Below are positions 22,272 to 33,939 of a stretch of 64,000 nt of DNA, piece by piece. The stretch is from the NCBI GenBank assembly GCA_014529385.2, contig CM043949.1:111269977-111333976 (forward strand). The letters run 5' to 3'. The position numbers and the translations under genes are program-made. The stretch's first letter is position 1, and every line of letters starts with the position of its first letter. The notes beneath the pieces were generated by a model, which worked only from the letters and a program-made list of their open reading frames with translations, had not been told where the DNA came from and did not search any database. The stretch is from Adiantum capillus-veneris (Eukaryota > Streptophyta > Polypodiopsida > Polypodiales > Pteridaceae).

Positions 22272-23423
22272 CATAGCTATAGGGAAGTTTGCATGCTTGT
22301 GTGTGTGTGTGTGTGTATTTGAGGCGTACTAGTTATTGGTGCAAGTAGCAAGAAGAGGTTGAATGATTAGATATGTAGAATAAGGATTATACAATACTAA
22401 CAAACCTTCATAGTCTAGAAAAATCCAATCAAGAAGGGAGTTGAAAAATTATTATGAGAAGAAGAAGGATATAAATTGTAGAAGAAGATGTAGGAGGGTT
22501 TTCATTCCCCTTTCATGTCTTCTCCATTTGTCCTAGGAATTGGACCCAAGAGGGCACATATAGCAGAAGATGGGAAGATGATATCAGAGGATTAACAAAG
22601 CTCTAAACTCTTCTAAAAGGGACTTTTAGAAGAAGAGAGAGTTTGAGAAGTTGGGCTTTCCACCAAATATGATGAATTAGAAGAAGAAGAAGAAAAGGAA
22701 GAAGCATAGAAAGATTCAAAAAAGTAAAAAAAAATCCCCATCTTTGTAACCTCATGGAAGGAATCTATCCCAAGACACATTCGTAATTAAGTAAGGGAAA
22801 ATCAAAGGTCTAATTGAAAATGAGGCTAAGTGAAAAGAAGAGGAGCCACGTAGAAGTAGCGATAGTCAACATGATACTAGCAATTGGGAGAGGCAAAATA
22901 GCTCCTTATGATAGAAAATTGGGAGAAAAGATCCTTTTCAGCCATGTATTCCTCAAATTTTAAATGCATGAGTTTCCCCTTATGTTATGGGAGATAGACA
23001 TAAGATACCAAAGCCTCACATAGTGGCCTCCCAAAATAGGTATTTCAAGGCTAAGATTGAGCATGTTGTTACTATGAAGATGAATGTAATTGGTGCAATT
23101 GTAAGTGGGCAGAAGAATAATGGAGCTACCTTGTGACTGCTTTGAAGTAGTGCTTAGTTTTGAAGGGTTGCCATATGCTAAGGGAAAATCATGCAATGGT
23201 GTGCAAGTATGCAAAAATTGCTACCGAAGGTAGCAATATTTGAAGGTATCCCCATCCTTCAAATAAACATGCATCACCTCAAGCTCTCTGAAGATATCAA
23301 GATTAAAGAGTTCCCTCACCAAGGTGCATCCTTGGGGGTTGTCACTACATTAAAAATGAGCCTATCACATGGGAGAAAACTTTACACATTGAATAGGGAA
23401 GTGTCCCTTTTATTGATAAAATA

Positions 23424-23500
23424 TTCATGGTTAAGGGGTTCTATAAATAGTCCTTGAATGCACATGATATATAAGTTTTACACATAGTGGCCCCCCTGAG
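23424..23500 (+). repeat. Dispersed repeat, copy A
   Basis: Roughly 80% identical by eye to 59800-59876. The shared words include TAAGGGGTT, CCTTGAA.GCAC.TGATAT and AGTTTTACACATAGTG before a C-rich end. It may be an LTR terminus or short repeat. The family is unknown. Confidence 0.6.
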
Positions 23501-23731
23501 GATGCATCAGGTGAGAGCATAGCAGAGGAGGGGAAGAGAGATGGGGAAGCATGGAGCTAGAGAGAGAGCATTGGATAGAAGGGGAAGCTAAAAAGGAGGG
23601 GCTAGCACTACCCAAGTCAAGAAACACCAGTGGTCGTCATGGAAGAGTTGTCGACCACCAAGCAAGAGAGAGATAAGTATGACTGCTTATCATTGTGGCC
23701 GATGGCAATAATGCTGAGGGGTGCGGGGGGG

Positions 23732-23747
23732 GAGAGAGAGAGAGAGA

Positions 23748-23784
<37 letters not shown>
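23732..23784. repeat. (GA)n followed by G35
   Basis: GA repeat 23732-23749, then an unbroken run of 35 G at 23750-23784. Confidence 0.95.
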
Positions 23785-23785
<1 letters not shown>

Positions 23786-24005
23786 GCCATCATCTGATCA
23801 TCATCTTGCACTCCCTCCCTTGTTACCTTCAGAAGAAACCAAAGATTTTTGGAAGACTTTCATTTTTTCCTTTTTATATAAAAAGTTTCTACCTTGTTAT
23901 TACTTCATCCTCTCACCATATCCTTAAAGAGATTCAAAGAGCTTTATAGAGAGAGAAGAAGAAGGTTGTTTTCTTAGTTTTAAGGAGAAAAAAAAGACAC
24001 TCATT

Positions 24006-24043
24006 GAGAGAGAGAGAGAGAGGGGCGGGGGGGGGGGGGGGGG
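24006..24043. repeat. (GA)n followed by G-run
   Basis: GA repeat 24006-24021, then G-rich 24022-24043 with a single C. Same design as at 1893 and 23732. Confidence 0.95.
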
Positions 24044-25210
24044 CATGCTCTCCAAATATCACATATCCTGGTTTGTAGTGTAAAATTTCAAGTTAAAAAT
24101 GGGGAAAAGAAGTCCCTAGTCGTCACTTCCTTGGACCTTGATTTTCAAGGTCAATAAAGTGGGCATATGTCAAACACTGCTCTCCAAGACTTGCCAAATA
24201 AAAAATCCTAGCATAAGAAAATATGGGCTTGCTTAAAGTCTACCAATTTTTAGTTGAAAAGTAACAAGAACTTAAGCACGGAATGGTATTTTATGACAAG
24301 TGTAAAAATTTACCCACTTTCTTCAAGGCAATCCTGGAAGTCCTTAGTTGAGACAGAGTTTGATCTCAGTGAGATCTCAATGAAATAGTTAGTAGATTAT
24401 GGGTGTCAAATAGTGCTTAGAGAGCAGTTTTTCTAGATTCATTGCGGATCATTAGTGATTGCCAAGGGAGCCTTTAGTGGCTTGTTATATCCTTTGCATG
24501 TATCTTACGTACAAGATGACATAGTCTTGGTTTTGTTGCTGGCATGTATTGAGTGACAGATGAGACATGTCTCCTTCACAAGTGAGCTCCAGTATGATCA
24601 AGAGATAGAGCATGTAGCTATCCAAGACATGTCAGTGTTCTCTATAGAGATAGAGGTAAATAAGAAATCTAGTGAGACACATTAGGTGTTGTTAGAGTTT
24701 GTGCAGATAGAGGTAGAGCAGGTCTACTCCCTAGAGATAGAGGCACAGATGACGGACATGGAGATCTTTGATATGCTCATGCTAGAGGCTGGTGAGTTGA
24801 TGCCATGACACATAGTTCCACCTACAGATGAGAGGGATGTAGCCATCCCAATGTTAGTGATGTCACTTTGCATAGATTTTGTCAGCATTTGAGTGTCTCA
24901 CATATGACCTACTTGTGGAAAATTCCGAACCTAGAAAATGCAGTAGGAGCATTTGCAGTAGGAATTGTCAGCGTACAGTGATTGACACTAGCATGATGCA
25001 TTGTGGAGTTACATAGACCTTACAAAGTTGTCTGTGGGATTTACATGCAGGCTCTAGCATGTATATGCACGCTTGTCTATTACTAGAGCCGATAAAGCTG
25101 CATGTAGATCAAGGGAGCAAGATAGTGGGTGTAGATTGAGAGAGTATCTCACTTGTTTTCTTATACATACTAGTAGTTTAGCTAGTAGGAACCACTTATT
25201 GGAACATTCA

Positions 25211-25240
25211 CCTTTAAGTGGGAGGTTGTTAGGGTAAAGG
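25211..25240 (+). other. Possible copia polypurine tract and LTR start
   Basis: AAGTGGGAGGTTGTTAGGG resembles the copia junction of polypurine tract plus LTR (AAGTGGGAGATTGTTGGG). No LTR body follows because LINE sequence begins within about 80 bp. Confidence 0.35.
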
Positions 25241-25399
25241 TGACGTGCCTTTTCCCAGGGCTAGACATCCAATGTCTGGCTTCGCATTACCCATGCTTTC
25301 ATTATTCTTTTTTTCCAAGAAAAAGATCCTTCTATTAGTTAATGAAACTACCCATAGGGCTTCAACCACCTCTTTGAGAGAGGGCTACAACAACCATGA

Positions 25400-28300
25400 T
25401 GGGGAGACTCTCCCAATGAAAAAACACCATCTGTACAATGAGACTAAATCAAGAAATGGGAGGAGTGAAAAGCCACAGAGGTGGATGGTAGTGCCATCTG
25501 AGTACACCCTGGACCATGGTGAAAAAAGGCCCAGGATGCCAGAGTCAAAGGAAAGCCTCTCTATGCTCCCACATGCGGTCGGAGCTGCCATGGAGTCTCT
25601 CGAGCTGTCCTCTGAGAGTGTGGATCAGCTCTAGCCAAAGATCGCAAACACTCTCTGCTGGTGGTACAGGGCGAGCCTCAAAGATACGGAAGCAACAGGC
25701 CCGCCAGATGAACCAGAGTGTCAGGCCACTATTGAGATGCCAGCACTGCTCTCTCACTCTACACCACTCTTGTGGAGTAAGCTCTGTGGCAGGCTGGAGT
25801 GTAGGTTGTCCCCCCTGCATCACTATCATCCTGCTGGTGGTAGATAGCTCAAAACTGAAGTGCCAGGCCCGTGAGAGTGGACCAAGCAGCTGCCCCCCAA
25901 GTGTAATGTCGAGTCGTGGAAAGAGAAAGCATCAGTCAAAGAATACGAATCCACACATAATGTGCCAAAGGACAGTCCCAAAGACAATGACGCTGACTCT
26001 CCACAAGATGGTCACAAGCTGCACATGCGGCCGATAGACCACTATGCACAAGCCAGCACCCAACTACTATAGCTCTGTGTGCGACCAGCCATTAAAACAG
26101 AGTGACTCACCTCGGCTGTCTAGAGCCCCACAACCTCTCCCAAAAAGCTACCCTACCAATGAGGTGCTACAGCAGGGAGAGCCTCTCTCTGTGCTGCCAA
26201 TATGTGACATCCCAGTCGAACAATGTACTCAAAGAAAGGGACACTTGGGTGGTCTGCAGAAGAGAAAGGGTCCCGCCAAAGCCACTCTCTAGGATGCCAT
26301 TGTACTCGTGCCAGTGGACACCACTCCCAAGCCCACAATCTCCAATGTCCAGTCTCAAGAGCTGCTGGGTCATAATCGATGACACAAGTCCTCCCACAGA
26401 TGCCCACCACCTCGATCCTTTGAAAATAACACTCTACCACCTGTAGGGACTCTACTGCAACTCGCTGTAAGTGTCCCTCACCTTGTAACTCAAAAAATAG
26501 GGAGGGAACAATCTCTGAGAAAGCCTGAACTGAGATGAGAACCTCTAGTTGCGTGAAGGATCCCATCCATCTGGGCGCTGCTGGCTTGAGAGGTGTGAGC
26601 CACTCAAGTGGTACTGCCTCTGAGATGTCCTGGCACATGCTCTACACCCCTCTCATGCCCTGTACTGAAAGCCCTGCACCTCCTTTGACAAGCCTAAAAA
26701 TTGTAACTAGTCACCTAAAGAGTGTGTTGGACCCGCTTCCATGGGACCCCAGGAAACATGAGGCCGACTATCAACCAAGTGGTCTCTCTGAGTGCTAACC
26801 ATGGGGTTCCAAACAAGGGGCTATCACAGACGCTTCTCCATGCAATTAGGTTGCCGCTGCTCCAGGCCTCACCACAAATGCTCCCAAGATTGAAACAAAC
26901 TCAGAGCGAAGCGGTCCTCCAGTCTCCTACTCAAACCAACTCTGCGCATCTTTGTGAAGATCCATTTGGTCGAAGGCCGCCAGAGGCCTCCTGCCTGAGG
27001 CACCCTAGCACAAAGCCGATATAGCAAGAACTCCTTCCAGGGCTCTTCACCTGGAAGAATTTCTCTGACAATGAGCTTCCCGAGAAGGGATCTGCTCTGT
27101 TGTGCTGGATCTATGCTCCCAAGCCCTCCCTTTGAACAAGGAAGAGTGATGACCTGCCAAGCCACTTTGGCCCGGGCTATCTGAGTGTCATGCCCTGACC
27201 AAAGGAATTTCTTGATCGCCTCTCTACCTAGATGATACAAGAACTTGAGAAGATCCAGCAAGAAGTGATGTACCACATAGTCGCCAACAACACCTAGTTG
27301 GATACTACAACTTTGCCAGCCAAAGAAAGTCGTGCGGAGCTCCAAATGTAACAACTTCCTCCTGATAGATAGGAGGAGGAGAGCAATCTACTAATCAAGA
27401 GACAAGTTCAGACCAACCTGACAACCAAAGTACCAAACTGCAGTCCATGGGGGAATCCACCTGAAACCCTCACTTGGCATCCAATCGGGCATAGAGGCAC
27501 TACCAACCGAGAAAGCCATTGTCTTTCTCTAGTTGATCAGTGATCCAGATGCACAACAAAAGATCTCTAGAGCTTGCTCACACCTGTGAAGGTTGGCCTC
27601 CTTGCCATCCAAGTACAAGGCTGAGTCGTGAGCAAACTTAGTGTCCAATAGCTCATCTCCCCAAATAGGGAGTGCTAAGCCCCGTAAACCAACCTATTGC
27701 GACACCAAAAACCTACTCATCACCTCAACATAGAATAGAAAGAGGAAGGGGGCAAGAGGGCAGCCATGTCTGACCAAACGTGTGAGCATGAAATGATCAC
27801 CTCTACCTCCTTACAAAAGTACCTGACTATGTGCCCGTCTCTGTACAAATATGACACCCCTTTGATCCAAGCATCTGAGAAGCCCATCCTGCGTAGAGTG
27901 CCCTCCTGAAAGTCCCAGTCAACTCTGTTGTAGGTCTTCTCAAAATCGAGAAGAAGAATCACCAGATACTCACCAGATACGATAGGGCAGGAGCCTCCCA
28001 AAAACTAAAGATGTTGTCAAGGATACTGTGCTCCTTGACAAAACTTGTATGAGTCCCATGTATAAGGCTCTCTAGAAGTGGTTGGATCCTCAAACTCAGA
28101 GCCTTGGCAAGAATTTTGTAGGCTGAGTTGAGGATGGTGATGGGCCACCACTGTCGAATCTCATCCAAGGAGCCACCCTTCTTGGGAATGAAGTAGATTA
28201 GACCCTCACTCATGCTCTCAGGCATATTTCCTATGTGCAAGATGTATTGAAAAGCACTACAGAGATCTGAGCCAAGCAAGTCCCAATACTCCAAGAAAAA

Positions 28301-29780
28301 ACTGGGAGTCAAGACATCCTCACCTGGACAACTACCATGGGGGAGTGCACTAAGAGCCCTGTGCAACTCCTCAAGCTGAAGTGGTAACTCAAGCCTCTGA
28401 TGCATCTCCTCAATCACAAGGCAAGGCATCTGTGCCCACACCTTCTCCCAGCATGCATCCTGACGCTCTAACTGAAACTCTACAAATAGTAACTAACGAT
28501 AAAAGTCAGTAGCAATTGCACACATGTCCTCTGGCTCAGAAGCAACTGACCCGTCGGGCCTCATCAACTGACTGACCTTGGTATGCGTATGTCGAGGTCC
28601 CACTACCTTGAAGAAAGCACCAGTCACTTTTTCACCCACTTGCATCCAGTGAGATGCTTCTCGATGGAAAGCAAACTCATGGTGCAGCTCCTTTGTGCTA
28701 ACAAGATCCTAGCGAGCCTACTGTAACTGCTCCTCCAACCAAGGACTGCCTGGACTTTGCTCCTGCATCCTCTGCAAGGAAGAAACACCCTTTCTAAGAC
28801 TCTGCTCCTCCTCTCTCACTGCAACCAGGCAAGCCAAAGACTCCTAGAGAAAGAAACGACTAAATTGAGCTAGTCCTGAGGCCACTCTATCAGCAGGAGA
28901 ATCATGCATGTCCAAGCTCTCTATCTAAAGAGCCTCCACTCACTCTCTGAGTGTAGAGTCCAACAAGACACTCTCAGGGATATGAAGCATCGTGCTCCCC
29001 CTCCTCTGTCTATTTTCCACTTTGAGGTTCACTGGTGCATGGTACAAGAAGGAAGTCCCTGCTAGAATGCCAATTGTCCCACCTAGGTCACAGAAATGAT
29101 CACTAGTGTAGAAGCGATCTATCGGTGATAGATTCACTCCTCCCACTCTACGATCCAAACGCGAGAAGGATGGATAGGCTGTCTAGGGGCCTCACAAAGC
29201 TAGAGTGCTGCCACACATCCGAAACCCTCAGAGTCATACAAAACATCTCCCAAGGTGCCAACTCAACTCCATGCATAGTAGCATGGCTACCACCAATCCT
29301 ATCAAAAGGGTCCTTCAACATGTTGAAGTCACCCCCTATGCACCACTGCTCTGCATACAGCAGAGACTCAACAATCTGTGACCAAAACTTTGCTCGTGCA
29401 CTCACCACATTCGGTGCATATATGTTCACGAAGCCCACAAGGCAACCTTGAACCTGCATAGTGATCCACTGAGCCCTGCCTAGCACAATAATCCCTCCAC
29501 CCACAATGGCCTCCTGCAAAGAATCCAGAATAGTCATACATACCCCACCTTGGATACCTCCAGGTCCAAAAGCAGTTGACCAAAAAGTATCATATCATTC
29601 ACGCAAGAGTTGACCACATCCTCTAATGCGGCTCTCACATAGATGATGCTCATGTAGCATAAGGAGATCAATCTTTCCTCCCACAAGGCAACATTGAAGC
29701 TCCTGATGCAGTCGCCCCCTCTCAAGTTGAAACTGGAGCCCACCTAATCCCTACAAGTTCCATGAGATGATCCTCATGGC
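25400..29780 (-). pseudogene. LINE ORF2: endonuclease and reverse transcriptase, broken
   Basis: On the minus strand from about 29778 the peptide starts MRIISWNL, stop, GLGG, the usual start of an L1 apurinic-type endonuclease. Next come VNIYAPN and WCIGGDFNM (29148-29537). RT follows: ALPHGSCPGEDVLTPSFF and LIYFIPKKGG (27959-28441), then LLLDFEKTYNRVDWDFQ and RRMGFSDAWIKG (27720-28001). The zf-RVT region has IKKFLWSGHD and SKGGLGSIDPAQQSRSLLGK (26869-27354). A C-terminal block with CWHLNSGLTLWFIWRACCF (25545-25829) resembles the end of plant L1 proteins. Many stops and shifts interrupt it, and the RT YxDD region was not found in a readable frame. It would have nicked target DNA and primed reverse transcription; this copy cannot. 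Confidence 0.88.
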
Positions 29781-29984
29781 GAGCGAGGGAGAACAGATGC
29801 TGCCGCAGTAGCTAAACGTGCTATCTTTGAGGCTAGCTTGGATGGGGAGTAATCCGCATTCGAGCGTCCTCTAGATAGACATGACTACAAAGAGTGCCTG
29901 GCCCAAGCCCAAGTAGAGCGAGCCGTGCGTAAAGCAACCTCCTCTATCCAAGAGTCCTCATGAATGTGTACATAGCATGGCGGC

Positions 29985-31570
29985 ACTACGTATCAACAAA
30001 GAAGTGAACCACAATGTGTCTACATCCTGCTACATCTGGAGGGGTCACAACAAACTTGGCCAATGGCCACAGAGTATGAAGCATGTTTGTAATTCCTAGG
30101 TCTCTCATGTGGTGAGATAACTCTAGGGCCTGTGTCTGGAGCCACTCCAACATTGAGTTGAGAGTCCACTCAGGTTGGTCCCTACCGCAAAGGGGAAAAG
30201 AGAAGCCAAACATTGAGTCCAAGGTCTCTATGCCCCTAGCTGCAAGGAATAGAACATAATCCCTAGAGCAGGCTGCCTCAAGGTCTGATGAGAAGTCGCC
30301 GAGAAAGCGTGTAAAGTCATAGGCAAAGAAGTCCCATCGGTGTTGAATGTTGAAGCTCGTTAGACCACAAGGGACTGCTACAAAGGGAGATGTCTGTACC
30401 TGTAGAGGGGGTCGCAAGAAAGGTTGTTCCTCTCTCGCCAAGCGACTCGTGGCAAAGGCGCTGCCAAGAGATCTCCTAGAAGCCAGGGATGGCCCTGCCC
30501 CTTGGGTCGACTGTGGAACTGGAGCGGGAGGGGGGGGGGGGGGGGGGTAGGATCAAGAGGAGATGGGGGAGAAGAGGGGAAAGGGGGATCAATAAAGGTA
30601 GAGGGGCAAGGAGGAGAGGTGGTGGGAGCAGGAGGCGGGGGAGGGGCTGATGAGGAGGGGGGGAACTCGGGGGGAGGGGGGACTATTGACGGTGAAGCTG
30701 AGGTGGGGGCTAGAGCAGGGACCTCTTCCTGCTCAAGAAGACAGAATCGGTTCCCCATGGGAACCCACTACTACTGGGCAGGCACCTGAGGACCACTTTG
30801 AGTGCAAGGCTGTCACTGTGGCCCCTGCCGTCGTCCACCACAAACCTGCTGCCATCCCTCCTCCACTGGAGCCCCACGCTCAGAGGGTGGCTCTGCCTGT
30901 GTGCTCTGTGTCTCTGCCTGTGGCTACTGGCCATTCCTTATAGGCTGGGGTTGGGCCTGTGGTGTAGGTCGGGGACTCCTCCGTGGATAAGACTTCGCAA
31001 CATGGCCCATCTGTTGACAAATGAAGCACTAATTCGTGAGGCCCAAATAATCCCGGTCTGTCTAAACCAACCCCCACTCACCCGAGGAATTAGGATGACC
31101 TTTGGAAGAGTGTGAGTATCCCTAACCAGAACGCAAACTGAGGGAATGCCAGCCGCCTTGGGAGCTACTAAGACTGCCGTTGAAGGTGTCTCCAAGATAG
31201 TCCCAATCATTGAGCCTATCCTGGACAAAAGTGGTAGTTACTCTCTCCACAAACCAGGAAAGCAGACGAAGATGGGAATGACTTCCTCCTCTACCAAAAC
31301 ATCTGAAGCAGGGTCAAAACCATGTCTCCAGTGTCAAAAGTGGGCTCGAACTACTCGGATGGTCAAGGGACTCATGGTGATGATCTTAGACGCCATCTTG
31401 GAGGTCTCAAACTTGATATGATAGTAGCCTTGTCCGAGGATCTGAACGTCCAAGATCTTGCCCACCTCTGCAATAAGGCGGCCTCAAGAAGATCACGCAG
31501 CTCTCCTCTGTTGGGTCTGGTGTCAAGAATCTTGCAGATGACGAAGGTCGCATGGACGTTTCAATGACTA
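29985..31570 (-). pseudogene. LINE ORF1: DUF4283-like and zinc-knuckle protein, broken
   Basis: On the minus strand the piece KILDVQILGQGYYHIKFET, then EEVIPIFVCFPGLW and LLSRIGSMIGTIL (about 31490-31150), follows the DUF4283 pattern of plant L1 ORF1 proteins. Next is a knuckle-like CFICQQMGHVAKSYP (about 31030) in which the last Cys is Tyr. It continues into a long Pro/Ser-rich segment (30378-30758, opposite a G-rich plus strand) and a C-terminal part with WDFFAYDFTRFLGDF and related sequence (29986-30441). ORF1 proteins bind element RNA. Frames change several times. Confidence 0.75.
30528..30700. repeat. G-rich purine tract on the plus strand
   Basis: Includes G18-like runs at 30529-30547 and many GGGGGAG words. 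It encodes the polyproline part of LINE ORF1 on the minus strand. Confidence 0.8.
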
Positions 31571-31639
31571 TTGGCCCTATACGGGTGAAGGCTTGACTAG
31601 TGGCTTAGTAGGGCACCCCCCGTATAACCATTCTTGCAT

Positions 31640-32400
31640 CATGATGAGAATCTAGTCTCCTTTTTTTCAAGTGATCAAGGGACTCGCTCACTTTAACTCT
31701 TAAAGAGGGATGCTAGTGTCTACTAGAGTTTATAGAAAAATGGGTCTAGTGTATTTTTAACTAGCTAAACTTGCAAAATAAGTGGCTTTACATAGCGAAC
31801 CTTAAGCGGCTTTACACAGCCAACTCTTAGCGGCCAAACCAAAATCCACTAACCTTAAGCAGCTAGCACTTAGCAAATTGTTTAGAGTGGTTGCTCTAAG
31901 TGGCCGAACCATAAATTGGAAACTCTAAGCGGCTAACCCTAAGAAAATTGAAACCACCAAACTAACTCAAAACCTAAATCTAACCAAAATATTAATCCTA
32001 AAGTAAGATGAAACATAATTGCATTTGACGCGCAATGTAAAGTTTAAACTTAAAATTTAAAATTAATACTAAATATAAACATAGACTTATAGTTTAAACT
32101 TAACTTTAAACTACAAATATAAATTTAAAATTTCAATCTAAATGAAATTTAAAAACGTGAATCTAACACTTAAATTTAAATTCAAAATCTAAACCCTAAA
32201 TTTAAATTCAGTTTTTACACTTAGCTAAGTTGATAACAAAAAATCTAAACCTTATATTTAAACATAAAAATTTGATAAATTTAAATATTATAATCTAAAT
32301 TTAAATTAAGACTGTAAATTTACATTGATATTCAAACAATTACAATTAATTAACAGAAAGTCATTAAAATCATTCATATTTTAATTAATCTTCCTAACAA
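31640..32400. other. AT-rich unassigned sequence with short repeats
   Basis: At 31770-31950 a ~13-bp motif, CT(A/T)AAGCGGCTAAC-like, recurs about seven times in degenerate form. At 31960-32345 the sequence is very AT-rich with AAATTTAAA and CTAAACCCTAAATTT words, only loosely telomere-like. No gene is seen. Confidence 0.5.
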
Positions 32401-32574
32401 TTACTTGAAAAAAGATAATTTTATTTTAATTTTGTGTGCATATGTGCTTGTGTTTGTTTGTGTGTATGCATTGTACATTAGATCTATAGTGATTTTGTGT
32501 ATTTTTGCGTCTCTTTTTGTGTGTAGATCTATAATGTATGTACGTGTGTGTTATTTTATACACAAATGCACATC

Positions 32575-32577
<3 letters not shown>

Positions 32578-32668
<91 letters not shown>
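32578..32668. repeat. (GA)n microsatellite
   Basis: About 45 uninterrupted GA units. Confidence 0.95.
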
Positions 32669-32673
<5 letters not shown>

Positions 32674-32783
32674 CTATAGATCAAGGGGGAGGGAGGACCT
32701 GCTTTTTACAGGGAATATTCAAAATGAGCTAGTGGCCAAGTTTTAACTTTTTTGCCCTTGCAAAGAGTCAGTATCACAGTCTT

Positions 32784-32884
32784 TATGTGCATTGATATTT
32801 GTATCAATATCATAACCAATATTATCAATGCTCATATCAATTCACATACCAACTATGATATCGATGCAAATATAGACGCACATA
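32784..32884. repeat. Small inverted-repeat hairpin (MITE-like)
   Basis: 31-nt arms at 32784-32814 and 32854-32884 pair at 26 of 31 positions (TATGTGC...ATATCATA and complement), with a 39-nt loop. It ends four bases before the putative copia LTR start. No clear target duplication. Confidence 0.55.
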
Positions 32885-32888
32885 ATGA

Positions 32889-33562
32889 TGTTGTGGGGAA
32901 TACATCAAGTGTATTTATGAGGTAATCAAGTATTATCGTGTAAAAGTTTCCCTACGTACTCTATGGAACTATGCCAAGTCTCTCTTTTTGGTAGAATATC
33001 TATTAATTACACACCTTGTTTCCTAAATAAGGGTGATTAAATGCTTATTATGTTTACATAGGATTAAATGTATTTGGATAATTAAAAATGATAATTATGG
33101 ATTCATTATGCATAATGTATCATTAAATTTCTCAATTAAGCAAGTGAAAATCAATAAATAGAATTAATATGTCTAAATAGAAATGATACCAATCAAATTT
33201 AAATAAATATTTGCATCCAAAGTAAAAATCAAAATACTTGGAAATTACACTAGTTTTTGTTACAACGTCAAGCTTAACATGTACTAGTCCTGGATAATTG
33301 TCATCGATATTCATCATCATTGGTTCTCCTTGGTGGATATGAAAATCTTTGCCAGTGGCACACTTATTCATCGAGCTCACTCACTAGTGATTCACACTAG
33401 ACCGTTGTACTAGTTTTCCCTTATGTTGTATTTTTCCTTTTGATGTATCATAGACTTCTTATCTTGTGTCACAGAAGAAGAAGAATAAGGTTTTCCTCCA
33501 TTTTGTTTATGTGTGTTTGTGCTTGCAAGAGCTGAAGATCTCGCCTTCTCTATCTCTTTACA
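32889..33562 (+). mobile_element. Probable copia 5' LTR
   Basis: Bounded by TGTTGTGGGG and CTCTTTACA, directly followed by a decayed PBS. It has the TG..CA ends of an LTR and is 674 bp long. No 3' partner was found in the window. The 30-nt segment 32945-32974 reappears as filler in element 2. Confidence 0.55.
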
Positions 33563-33576
33563 TAGTATCAGATCCT
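33563..33576 (+). other. Decayed tRNA-iMet primer binding site
   Basis: TAGTATCAGATCCT resembles TGGTATCAGAGCC with two or three substitutions, at the position expected after the LTR. Confidence 0.55.
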
Positions 33577-33939
33577 AATTGTGTCCGAGGAGCTTGGAGC
33601 AGCAAGCGAGAGTAGAAAAAGCGGTCTCAAGATTTTCAAAAGTCATTGCCAAATGATCTTTGATTGAGGTGCTTCTTTCTAGAGATTGTGCATCGACTTT
33701 GTGTAGAGACCTTTGGACTAAAATTGTGTATCCAAATTTTCATTCTAGGCATGTCTTCATTCTCATTTTGGTGTTAGAGTGCGTTCACCTACTATAGCAG
33801 TGCTAAGGTTTGATATTTTGTAGATTTGACTTTTGGTTTGGTTGTAATGTTTATAGATAATATCTATATTGGTTTATGTATGCATATTATGGTTACAAGT
33901 GGTAACTAACTATTTCTAAGAGGTTGCTGAGAGACTTGG

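Larger units (their letters stand above)
22062..25226. other. Older unassigned DNA flanking element 2
   Basis: No intact gene was found. From about 24590 to 24810 the plus strand gives a decayed acidic frame with repeated IEIE/MEIF-type words and several stops; its source is not recognised. The stretch could be the interior of the older LTR element whose PBS relic is at 6851. That idea rests only on the PPT/LTR-like sequence at 25211-25240. Confidence 0.35.
25300..31620 (-). mobile_element. L1-type LINE, nearly full length, decayed
   Basis: On the minus strand the order is ORF1 (about 31570 to 29985) and ORF2 (about 29780 to 25400: endonuclease, RT, zf-RVT, C-terminal part). The 3' end is near 25300, where only a short A-run (AAAAAAA, plus strand T7 at about 25309) is seen. 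Base composition is richer in GC than the surroundings. No target duplication could be established. Confidence 0.85.

Noticed and set aside
22074..22274. 66-codon Ile-Tyr repeat frame
   Set aside because: Translation of the (TA)n tract.
23617..23949. Polyproline and polyglycine frames on both strands
   Set aside because: Products of the G35 run and adjacent GA repeat.
25245..31567. Many plus-strand frames over the LINE region (for example 25516-26037 and 30424-30789)
   Set aside because: They are shadows of the minus-strand LINE ORF1/ORF2, which carry the recognisable endonuclease and RT motifs.
31960..32345. Telomere-like CTAAACCCTAAATTT words
   Set aside because: Only isolated partial matches in very AT-rich DNA; no tandem TTTAGGG array, so not an interstitial telomere.
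32405..32746. 113-codon frame containing a long Arg-Glu repeat
   Set aside because: It is a translation of the (GA)n microsatellite plus flanks; no domain.
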